Positions 11,351-19,492 of a DNA stretch of 64,000 nucleotides are shown one piece after another. The stretch covers positions 16,001 through 80,000 of the forward strand of contig CAJNDS010000449.1 in assembly GCA_905221605.1 (NCBI GenBank), in the 5' to 3' direction. Origin of the DNA: Symbiodinium natans (lineage: Eukaryota > Sar > Dinophyceae > Suessiales > Symbiodiniaceae). Below the pieces are notes generated by a model. That model ran no database searches and had not been told where the DNA came from. It saw only the letters and a list, made by a program, of their open reading frames with translations. Numbering within the stretch: the first letter of the stretch is position 1; each line of letters begins with the position of its first letter. A program made the position numbers and the translations under genes.

Positions 11351-11426
11351 CTTGTCAAAGAGCCCTCGGCTCTGCCCCTGGAGCTCGGCTGCGCACGCCG
11401 CGCACCACATGCCGTTGATGGTGTTC
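11351..11426 (-). CDS. Unknown gene exon 14
   Basis: (G)NTINGMWCAACAAELQGQS-RGLFDK; acceptor CAAGTGAG|G, GC donor AAG|GCTCAT. The CxxC pair could bind metal together with the CC of exon 13. Confidence 0.75.
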
Positions 11427-11852
11427 CTCACTTGCCCTAAACCCTAAACCCCAAACCCCAAACCCCAAACCCTAAACCCTAAACCCAAATCCCTAATCCC
11501 TAATCCCTAAACCCTACCTCACTTACAGGGCTCTTGGGGCGTCGGGGTTTAGGGCAACAGGGCCTAAGGTTGGTGTAGGGCTTAGGGTTTAGGATTCAGG
11601 GTTCAGGGTTTCGGGCTTAGGGCTCTGGGGATTTAGGGTCCAGGGTGCTCTTCGGCTTGAGGCCCTAAGGCTTTTTAGGGTTTAGGGTTTAGGGTTTAGG
11701 GTTTTCTAAACCCTAAACCCTAAACCCTAAACCCTAAACCCTAAGGCTTGGCGCTTTGGGGATCTACGCCAAAAGTGGTTAGAGCTTGGCGAATTCAGTG
11801 AAGGAAGCGGAAGTCTGGCCTCTGTGGGCTTCTGGTAGGGCTTCAAGGTATT

Positions 11853-11962
11853 CCCTAAGGGTCCATGTACCTACTTATGGAATACTTGGGCCTTAAAGTA
11901 CTTCCTATATAAGGACTTTTGGGTCTAAGTATATAATAATAAGGTACATGGACCCTTAGGGA
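11853..11962. mobile_element. MITE-like family M3 copy
   Basis: A 110-bp palindrome with termini CCCTAAGGGTCCATGTACCT / AGGTACATGGACCCTTAGGG. The other copy is at 56954. Confidence 0.88.
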
Positions 11963-12652
11963 TTTATCCTAAACCCTAAACCCTAAACCTGCTTAGTAAT
12001 TAGGCCCCGTAAGCTTCAGGCCTTTGAGGATCGTTTAGGGTTCAGGAACCCATCGTCGGAGATCCAGAAGCTCCTGTCGAGCCCTAGAGACCCTAAAGTG
12101 ACGGCTCTTTCGGGCTTCGGGGGCTTTGGAGGTTTAGGGTTTAGGGTCTATAGGGCTTAGGGTCTACAGGGTTAGGGGTTATGTTTCTAGGGCTTTGAGC
12201 GTTTTGGGGGTTTTGAGTTTCCTTTTTGTCAGGGCTTTGGGGGTTTTGAAATTTCGGACTTGGCACCGCCCCGAGGCTTTCAACAACCGCGGTTTAGGGT
12301 TTAGGGTTTAGGGTTTAGGGTTTAGGAGTTTTAGGGGTTAGCCCCTGACGTCCCCAACGCACGCAAGCTCTAAAATCCCTAACGCCTCAAAAATACCCCA
12401 AAACCCTCAAACCCCACGGCCGGAAAGCCACTTAGACCTGAGCCCTGAAGCCTTGAAATCCCTAAATCCGAAACTCCAAAAACCCTAAACCTTGCCTTAG
12501 AGCCCTTTACGCCCATAAAGCACACAAAGCCCTGAAATCCTTTAAAGCCCTTAGAGCCCTACGATCCACCCTAAACCCGAAACCCAAAACCCAAAACCCT
12601 AAACTCTAAACCCTAAACCCTAAAGAGCCCCAGGCCAGGAAACGTTGGTGGC

Positions 12653-12708
12653 CCCCGGTGCTGGTCTTTTGGATGCTTCAGGTTCGCCGGGCAACACCGC
12701 TCCGGGTC
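12653..12708 (-). CDS. Unknown gene exon 13
   Basis: DPERCCPANLKHPKDQHR(G); acceptor GTCCGTAAG|G is telomere-like, GC donor GGG|GCCACC. Confidence 0.62.
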
Positions 12709-13491
12709 CTTACGGACGGGTTGAGTTAGGGTTTAGGGTTTAGGGCTTAGGGTTTCGGGTTTAAGGTTTAGGCTTTAGGGTTTAGGGTTTAGAGGGGTTG
12801 GTGTTTAGGGTTTTAGGCGTTTAGGGTTTAGGGTTTAGAGGGGTTGGGGTGTAGGGTTTACGGCTTTAGTAATTTACGCAGGGTTTTAGGCGTTGTTTTG
12901 CGTTTTTCTTTTGGGCGCTTTGAGCGTTGTAGGGGTTTAGGTAGGGAGTTCATGCGATTTCGGGTTTAAGGGTCTTAGGGTTTTAGGGCTGAGAATTAAG
13001 ATCTTCGGCTTTAGGATTTAGAGGTCTTTGTTCCCTAAAGCTTGCACCTGTGAGGCTTTTGGGGTTGCCGGTTTAGGGTTTAACCGTAAACCCTAAACCC
13101 TAAACCCTAAACCCTAAATTTAGGGTTTTAGGGCAAGTACCAGGTTTAGGGTAAGTTTAGGGTTTCGGGCACAGAAGGAGGTTTTGAAGGGGTATACGTG
13201 AAACCCCACACCAGAAAAGCCTGATTGTGGTTCCCTTTGTTGGGGTGCGCCGTGTTCTTGTTCTACTACCTGTGTCCTAGTCGGTTGGCTCTGGTGTCTA
13301 AACTCCCCTAAAACCTAAAACCCTAAAACGCTAAAACCCAAAAACCCAAAAACCCTAAAACACGAAACCCCTAAAACCCTAAAACCCTACAACCCTAAAA
13401 CCCTAAAACCCTACAACCCTACAACCCTAAAACCCTAAAACCCTAAACCCTACTCCGCACAAACAACACATCCGACAGGCCCCGGCTCAGC

Positions 13492-13514
13492 TTCGAGTGC
13501 GAGCCACCGGGAAG
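13492..13514 (-). CDS. Unknown gene exon 12 (23 bp)
   Basis: (A)SRWLALE; acceptor CTGAACCAG, GC donor GAA|GCTGAG. A longer open reading (AEPGPVGCVVC) and an alternative frame (LPGGSHSKLSRGLSDVLF) exist. Confidence 0.45.
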
Positions 13515-13708
13515 CTGGTTCAGAGTTGCTGACAGATGGGTTTAGGGCTTAGGGTTTAGGGTTGGGGTTTCTTCCTGCCCTAAACCCCTATAAATCCTAT
13601 AAACCCGATAAACCCTATGAAAACCCTATAAATCCTATAAACCCTGTCAACCTATAAACCCTAACCCCCCCGAACCCTAAAACGTTTTTGGGCGGGTTTT
13701 GGGTTGCT

Positions 13709-13746
13709 CTCAACCCCCCCCCCCAAAAAAAAAAAAAAAAAAAAAA
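13709..13746. repeat. C-run followed by A-run
   Basis: CCCCCCCCCC followed by more than 20 A. The same C-then-A junction occurs at 62424-62449. Confidence 0.9.
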
Positions 13747-13978
13747 CTTGGAAGCCGATTTCAGCCCAAGACCTCGACCGCTGAGGCCTTACTAAAACAA
13801 GAGCCGTCGGGTTTAGGGTTTAGGGTTTGGGGTTTAGGGATAAGGGTTTAGGGTAGGTCGTAGTGTAGCTATCTATAGGGATCAGCGCTTAGGGAGCTAT
13901 AAGAGGAGAAGATTGGAATCTGTTGTAGTCCCTGAACTCTACACCCTAAACCCTAAACCCCAAACCCTCCGGCCTCTA

Positions 13979-14098
13979 CTTGGACGTTCATGGTACTTAT
14001 AACAGTACTTATAACCATATTAAAAAGAGCTCATAAAGTGGGTTATAAGTATATAAGTACAGATATAATTGGTGAATAAGTACCATGAACCTCCAAGT
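13979..14098. mobile_element. MITE-like family M4 copy
   Basis: ACTTGGACGTTCATGGTACT ... AGTACCATGAACCTCCAAGT around repeats of TTATAA-type sequence. The other full copy is at 52348; fragments lie at 25086-25247, 35994-36070 and 55640-55670. Confidence 0.85.
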
Positions 14099-14234
14099 AT
14101 TGCCCTAAAGCCCAAACCCCAAACCCCGAACCCTAAACGCCGAACCCTAAACCCCAAACCCTAAACCCCAAACCCTAAACCCCAAACCCTAGACCCTAAA
14201 CCCCAAACCTTAAAACCCTCAGTGGCTCTGAAGC

Positions 14235-14304
14235 CCTTAAGCCGTCCAGACACCCAGGATCCCTGCACGCAGTGCACCTCGAAAGCACCCAGCCTTTGAG
14301 GCGT
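14235..14304 (-). CDS. Unknown gene exon 11
   Basis: TPQRLGAFEVHCVQGSWVSG-RLK; acceptor CCCTCCAG, GC donor AGG|GCTTCA. Confidence 0.68.
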
Positions 14305-14378
14305 CTGGAGGGCCGGTTTAGGGTTTAGGGTTTAGGGTTTAGGGTTTGGGGTTTGGGGTTTAGGTTTAGGGTTTAGGG

Positions 14379-14480
14379 TTTAGGGTTTGGGGTTTGGGGT
14401 TTGGGGTTTGGGGTTTGGGGTTTGGGGTTTGGGGTTTGGGGTTTGGGGTTTGGGGTTTGGGGTTTTGGGGTTTGGGGTTT
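14379..14480 (+). repeat. TTTGGGG variant telomeric array
   Basis: About a dozen TTTGGGG units following TTTAGGG units. Both strands are open and give meaningless repetitive ORFs. Confidence 0.9.
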
Positions 14481-14602
14481 GGGGGTTGGTGTTTGGGGGT
14501 TGGTGTTCTTAGGGTTTTTGTGGTTTTGGGGATTAAGGGTTTCTCGCGTCTAGGGTTTGTAAGGTTTAGGGCGAAGGGTGTATAGGGCTGTATAGGGCTT
14601 AC

Positions 14603-14670
14603 GAGCAAGGCCTCAACCGTCAGAGCCCCTTGGGCGCCCGACAAAACGGCCTGTACGACAGGATGCTTTA
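14603..14670 (-). CDS. Unknown gene exon 10
   Basis: (L)KHPVVQAVLSGAQGALTVEA-LL; acceptor GGCCTTTCAG, canonical donor CTC|GTAAGC. It lies on the other side of the copia insertion. Confidence 0.78.
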
Positions 14671-14920
14671 CTGAAAGGCCCTAAACCAAGATCTGCAACA
14701 ACTCATCAGGAAGCCATACCAGTACTTGGGCCCTTCTTAACAAATGAATCTGTGCGGGTGTGTGTGCTGGGGTTCCAATTTTTTGAGAGAGGGGCTTAGG
14801 GTTTAGGGTTTAGATGTCAGTACTGAAATAAGCTAGCACTCTAAAGCCCGGTGAGAACCATTCCTGAATATGATGCTCTTCAAAAGGGTTCCTGTGCACT
14901 ACCCGATCAGTTTCCTAAAC

Positions 14921-14925
14921 CCTAT
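14921..14925. repeat. Target-site duplication CCTAT (left copy)
   Basis: CCTAT directly abuts the left LTR and is repeated directly after the right LTR. Five bases is the usual duplication length for Ty1/copia integrases. Confidence 0.92.
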
Positions 14926-15037
14926 TGAGAATCTCTTTTCTACGCTCAACTGGGAATCTTGAGAGTTAGATGCATCGGCATATATACACTGTACACTATA
15001 CAACTGCATGACCTAGATTAGGCGGTACAATTTTGCA
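14926..15037 (-). repeat. 3' LTR of copia element
   Basis: This is the downstream 112-bp copy. It matches the LTR at 22636-22747 at 111 of 112 positions by eye, with G at 14929 against A at 22639. It directly follows the polypurine tract. Confidence 0.95.
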
Positions 15038-15045
15038 CCCCTTCT
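15038..15045 (-). promoter_or_regulatory. Polypurine tract of copia element
   Basis: AGAAGGGG on the minus strand lies directly 5' of the 3' LTR, where second-strand synthesis is primed. Its position and purine composition fit a PPT; it is short. Confidence 0.8.
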
Positions 15046-15161
15046 AGTGCGCAGAAATGCCTTCTAAGCACTATACTTTCTCTTCTGCTATGTGCGGAGT
15101 GAAACTTCTCTGGTATTGGGCTCATTCTCACGCCTAGGTAGCGGAGTCTGGCCAGGGACCT
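15046..15161 (-). other. 3' untranslated region of copia element
   Basis: This is about 116 bp between the RNase H stop codon and the polypurine tract. I see no ORF or telomeric repeat here, unlike the flanking host DNA. Confidence 0.7.
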
Positions 15162-15689
15162 TTACAAGAGGAGTTCCTTGTGCCCGCGGCTCTTTTCAGA
15201 GCTCAGTTGAACACCGAGTGTCTTCAGATGCTTCCTCAGCGTTGGTCCTCCTACGCTCTTCGTGAGGATATCTGAACAGTTCTTCTCCCCAAGCACTTTA
15301 TGGATCCTCAAGTGGTCTGCTGCCACGCGTTCTTGCAACCACAAGTACCTTGTTTGTACGTGGCGAGCTTTTCCCAGGCCTATCCGGCTCCCTTGGCCTT
15401 TGGCTGCGTTGGAGTCCGTCTCCAAGACAACCTCCAGCTCGCAGCTCCAATCTTCTAACAGGGACTGGATCCCAAGTCCAGTCGAACCTGCCTTCACTAA
15501 GGCGTAGTATTCTGACTCCCCTGTCGATAGGGCAATCGTCGACTGCACGTTTGACGAGTGCTTTATGGGATGCTGGCCATAGAACGCGATCATACCCGTG
15601 GTGCTCCGTCTCGTAACGGCGTCACCTGCATGGTCCGCATCTACTTGGATACGGAGCTTGGTTGGTTCTCGCTGTTGTTCATAAACCAC
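15162..15689 (-). pseudogene. RNase H domain of copia Pol, displaced by a frame break
   Basis: A 175-codon frame with the copia RNase H pattern: IQVDADHAGDAVTRRSTTG, IALSTGESEYYAL, ETDSNAAKG, ARHVQTRYLWLQ and CSDILTKSVGG. It overlaps the end of the RT frame by 49 bp and lies in -1 relative to it. The junction (AAG TGG TTT ATG) is not a canonical slippery heptamer, so a one-base loss is more likely than programmed slippage. The natural reading would be one continuous RT-RNase H polypeptide. Confidence 0.85.
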
Positions 15690-18600
15690 TTCGCATACGG
15701 GTACTGCTTGAGATAACGAGCCAACCGCTTCAGGTTGCCCCAGTCAGCGTCTGTCGGCATTACCATCTTTCTTGACAGTGTCTTGACCACATGGCCTATG
15801 TCTGCACGATCTTGTGCCAAGTATGCTGCGCGCATCACCAAGGACCTATACTGCTTCACCATCTCTGGTGGAAGTGCAGCTGCCTTAGCTTCCAGCAATT
15901 GTTGATCCACAGACTTCTTAACATCCGCTGTCTCTACGCCCTTACCATTGTTCAGACCCAGCTCCTCGATGAGGAGTTCTGCATGCCGCGAGTCTGCTTC
16001 AATCACGGCGCAGGGTCTCCCACTGTGTTGCTCCAACCGTATCACCCGATTGAGGAAAGTGATCTGGTTGCTTCCTGCAACTCCGATTCCTACCTCTCCT
16101 GTGCGCTTCAGCTCGTAGGCTTCTCGGAGTGTCTTGTCTAGTGCTTCCTGCGCTGCTTCGTCACCCAAGCACAGAAAGTCGTCTCCGTGTACTAAGACAC
16201 GGGCATCCAGCACTGGGTGATAGAAGACTGCACCATTGCTTCTTCCTCTCTTCCATCCTGCTTGAATCAGAGTTTGAGTGTAGTGGTCCTGCCATATCGC
16301 TGGCGCGTCTTGCGTTCCGTACATTGACTTCAATAGCAGTCCACACTCTCCTTCTCCTGCTCCCTCTTCCTCTGGGAGCTTCACATAAATGTTTCTCTTT
16401 GGAGTCCCATAGAAATGGGCTCTTGAGATGTCCCAGCTCCCAAGTCGTAACGGCCTCCCGTGCTTCGAGCGTTGTTTGCTCATAAGCATGGACGTAAGAA
16501 TGCGCACCGCTTCTAGCGGGGGCATAGCCGAAAACAACATCGCTGGGTCTAGCTGGTCCTCGGGGCCCTTCCTGGCCTTGATGTCTTTCACGACCAGTCT
16601 GGACCTCAAGTTGGGGTTCGTGTGATCCCCTTTGTTCGTGTCTACCCACTTCAGTGGGATTGGTTGCTTGCCTGTTTCTTGAATGCACTGGTCCAGAGGT
16701 ACCCTCTTCCACACACCTTGCTTGTGGATGTACTCCATCTCCAGCTGTCTAGCTTTGAGGACTCCTTCGGAGTCCAGGTACCCTCCATTCACGTCGTCCC
16801 AGTATTGGTACCAGTTGCCAGCAGGCATGCTGGGCTCCTCGGGTACTGGTCCTGCCGCATACGCATCTACGGCGCTTAGGCTTCCATCTTCAACCATTTG
16901 TTCTTTCAAGCCTTTAAGTACAGCATTTACCAGCTTTGGCGGGTAAACCGCAGCACCTCGGGCGATCTCACCTATAAGGCGGACATGCCTATGCCACAGT
17001 CCTCCCTGCTTGTTGCTGCACTCTCCCTGTAGGATTTCGGCCAACACTGGACTGTTTGTCATCCAGCCGGTTTCCTTTCTCACATATCCTTCGTTTCCTG
17101 CCACGTCGTTGGCCTTCATCTCCCATTTACACATGGGGCCTTTTACCACGTAAACTCTTTCATCCTCTGCGAGGGCTTTGACTTCCTCGTCGTACCATGA
17201 GTCCGCGCTCCACGGATGCTCGTGTAGGAAGTACCTTCCCTTTTCCATCTGCTTTCGGTACATCTTAATGCTCAAGTGCAGGTGTTGCTCTCCCTGCTCT
17301 CTTCTTTTCTTTCTCACCTCTGGTGACACCCGCTTCTGGTTGAGTGCTTGAAGCCTCGAGAAGGCTTCGCACGGCGGGCCTCCGGTCAACAGCCGGGGTT
17401 CTTCTGCATCAATCAGCTCCTCTAGTTCTTTCCTGTCTTCTTCTCTAGACAGGTCCCAATGCTCTTCACTGTTGGGCTTGGTCTCACACAAGTCTACCGC
17501 ATATCCAGGCAAAAGGCCCAGTCGCGGCGCGTGTTCCGTAAACCGTTTTGGGCTGTAGATTTCCATCACATCCACGGCTCCCATGGCTGTGCACAAGGAT
17601 GCGATATCCATCACCTCCTGTTCGGTGACGTCTACTTGCTCTGCCCTATACTTGTTCCGAACCATGCCTTGCACTAACAGTGCAGTTTCTCGTTTGAGAG
17701 AACTCAGCGCTTGCATGCTTTGCGGCGGCTGTTCTTCAGCCTGCTGCTGTACCACTGGCTGCGACACCAGTTCTTCTACATCTCCTGAGCTTGTTGCTCT
17801 AGGGTCTAAGCTTTCAGGCGGCTCCTCGGCCGTTCTTTTGATTCCACTTGCCGCGCTCGGTTCACTTTGCGCGGGCGGTGGTTCGTCAAGGTCGTAGTAG
17901 GCTCTTCGAGCCCTTTCATCTGCTGACATCGGCTTTGCCGTCTCTTTTTCTAACTCTGTTGGTCTACTCTCAGCTCCTCGCTTCTGCGGCGTCTGCTTTC
18001 CTACCGGCAGAGTCCCGGGTGACCCCGGGCTACTCGTGCCCCTCTTTTTCTTTCTCCCTCCTGCCTCAGGCACGCCTGAAGCCTCCGGTTCACCTACCGC
18101 ATCAGCTACTCGGAGCTCTTCTTCCCTCTCTGGGGGCTCTGGCCTTCGTCTCTGGCGCAACTCGTGTGCCTCAATTCTGGCCTTTCCCCTCTCGTCTTGA
18201 GCTAGAAGCTCCATCATTCTGGCTCTGCAGGCCTCTGTGTGGTTGACCTGCGTCGACTCTCCCAGGAGTACGCATGTACACCCGGGGCAGCCTGGGGTTG
18301 GTCCCAGGCGCTCTACATCCGCTTTCAGAATGTACAGTCTCCTTTGGACTGGCGGCGCCAACACTGGTGCCGGGCCCTGCACTGGAAGCGGGCCTTCTCC
18401 GTTGAGCCTGTGGCTCCTACCAGCTCTGTGGGCTACATCCCAAGGATAGCCTCTGAGGCTTGTCCATCCCTGAGCGTCCCATCTCTGCTCAGGCGGTAAA
18501 CGCCTCACTCCTTGCGCCCTCTTCACACCATTGGGTGTGATGACCAGCAACGCTCCGGTCCCGCCATGGTGTCCTATGTACCTGCCCTCCAACATCTTCA

Positions 18601-19492
18601 TGTGGAGATCATTCTTGTTGGATTCCGCGGCGACCGCTTCACGGTAGAAAAGCCTTTCACCCAGCTCTAAGGCTGGCCGTCTCCAGGCCTTCCCTGACCG
18701 GCGCTGCTCGGGCGTCCTGCCGTCTTCTCCCTTCCTATACCTCGTGAGCAAGTCTGCTCCGTGTCTCGGCAGCCATGCAAGGACTGGGTCCTCGTCACTT
18801 AGCGTGATCCCGAGCTTCTCCTCCAGAGAGCTCTTCATGACCCGTACTTGCCTTTTCACTTCTCTCACAGCTACCTCTGCCAGGCCGTTGGCCTGGTGGT
18901 CTCCCTCGGGAGTCTCTTGGGATATTGCTTCAATCCCCTTCAGGCCATCTATGGCCTTCGCCTTCATAGCCTTTATGGCTGGTTCTCCATCACTTTTCGC
19001 AATGAACTTCTTGTAACCAAGGTGCTTGACAAAGCCCTGCCAAAACTTGATGGCGTAGGGGTCTGTTCCCTTGGCTTCCACAAAAGTCGCAGCTATTGCT
19101 TGCGTCTTCGAATCTTTGATGACCAGGATTGGTTTCACCTTGCCATCGTCTTGTCCCATAAAACAGTAGTCACACGCCACCGTTGGAAGTCCGTCGTTCT
19201 GACGCTCACGTTGCTCCCGGCTGCGGTGCTGCTGGCCAATGCCTCTCGCAGCCACGCAGTGGCGACACCACTCTCTGTATTGGACATGTCCAAGCACCTC
19301 GTGCTCAGCTATCTCTGCGGCGGTCGGTTCTATCGGAGACCGAACCTGCTTAGGAGCCGCTACCTCTACTTCGCCTTCTTCTTCCCCTTCCGGGCTTTGC
19401 GCCGGAGCTTCTGGTCCGGCCACCTCACCGGCGCACAAAGGGTGCCCGGCTTCTGGCGTCCCAGTGGGACTTACGCTTTCAGCTGCCCGCTG
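15641..19492 (-). CDS. pol: Pol: integrase, methyltransferase-like domain, reverse transcriptase
   Basis: The frame is open from the slippery site; residues are counted from the TTG codon at 19438. It has an integrase zinc finger H46-x4-H51-x6-C58-x2-C61, then an integrase core with D90 (VACDYCF), D150 (KSDGEPAI) and E188 (NGLAEVAVREVK). A long Pro/Glu-rich linker (about 340-580) follows. Residues about 615-850 are a cytosine-C5-methyltransferase-like region. The copia reverse transcriptase (about 925-1250) shows IPLKWVDTNK, catalytic D1003 in WDISRAHFYG, LKSMYGTQDAPAIW and VHGDDFLC (D1086/D1087), with H-G-D-D where copias usually have Y-V-D-D. The frame ends at AKWFMNN, just where the RNase H sequence continues in another frame. 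Confidence 0.93.
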   Translation of the reverse strand, partial: QRAAESVSPTGTPEAGHPLCAGEVAGPEAPAQSPEGEEEGEVEVAAPKQVRSPIEPTAAEIAEHEVLGHVQYREWCRHCVAARGIGQQHRSREQRERQNDGLPTVACDYCFMGQDDGKVKPILVIKDSKTQAIAATFVEAKGTDPYAIKFWQGFVKHLGYKKFIAKSDGEPAIKAMKAKAIDGLKGIEAISQETPEGDHQANGLAEVAVREVKRQVRVMKSSLEEKLGITLSDEDPVLAWLPRHGADLLTRYRKGEDGRTPEQRRSGKAWRRPALELGERLFYREAVAAESNKNDLHMKMLEGRYIGHHGGTGALLVITPNGVKRAQGVRRLPPEQRWDAQGWTSLRGYPWDVAHRAGRSHRLNGEGPLPVQGPAPVLAPPVQRRLYILKADVERLGPTPGCPGCTCVLLGESTQVNHTEACRARMMELLAQDERGKARIEAHELRQRRRPEPPEREEELRVADAVGEPEASGVPEAGGRKKKRGTSSPGSPGTLPVGKQTPQKRGAESRPTELEKETAKPMSADERARRAYYDLDEPPPAQSEPSAASGIKRTAEEPPESLDPRATSSGDVEELVSQPVVQQQAEEQPPQSMQALSSLKRETALLVQGMVRNKYRAEQVDVTEQEVMDIASLCTAMGAVDVMEIYSPKRFTEHAPRLGLLPGYAVDLCETKPNSEEHWDLSREEDRKELEELIDAEEPRLLTGGPPCEAFSRLQALNQKRVSPEVRKKRREQGEQHLHLSIKMYRKQMEKGRYFLHEHPWSADSWYDEEVKALAEDERVYVVKGPMCKWEMKANDVAGNEGYVRKETGWMTNSPVLAEILQGECSNKQGGLWHRHVRLIGEIARGAAVYPPKLVNAVLKGLKEQMVEDGSLSAVDAYAAGPVPEEPSMPAGNWYQYWDDVNGGYLDSEGVLKARQLEMEYIHKQGVWKRVPLDQCIQETGKQPIPLKWVDTNKGDHTNPNLRSRLVVKDIKARKGPEDQLDPAMLFSAMPPLEAVRILTSMLMSKQRSKHGRPLRLGSWDISRAHFYGTPKRNIYVKLPEEEGAGEGECGLLLKSMYGTQDAPAIWQDHYTQTLIQAGWKRGRSNGAVFYHPVLDARVLVHGDDFLCLGDEAAQEALDKTLREAYELKRTGEVGIGVAGSNQITFLNRVIRLEQHSGRPCAVIEADSRHAELLIEELGLNNGKGVETADVKKSVDQQLLEAKAAALPPEMVKQYRSLVMRAAYLAQDRADIGHVVKTLSRKMVMPTDADWGNLKRLARYLKQYPYAKWFMNNSENQPSSVSK
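16889..17596 (-). other. Cytosine-C5-methyltransferase-like domain inside Pol
   Basis: Between integrase and reverse transcriptase, about 235 residues resemble a C5-cytosine methyltransferase. LLTGGPPCEAFSRLQ (residues about 683-697) matches motif IV GPPCxxFS with its catalytic Cys (C690). FLHEHPWSADSW (about 737-748) occupies the place of the motif VI glutamate. AAVYPPKLVNAVLKGL (about 829-844) resembles motif X. The expected SAM-binding motif I is degenerate: IYSPKRFT followed by GLLPGYAVDL. From memory, methyltransferase capture by dinoflagellate retrotransposons has been reported. Whether this copy could be active, or is a structural relative, cannot be told from sequence alone. Confidence 0.65.
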
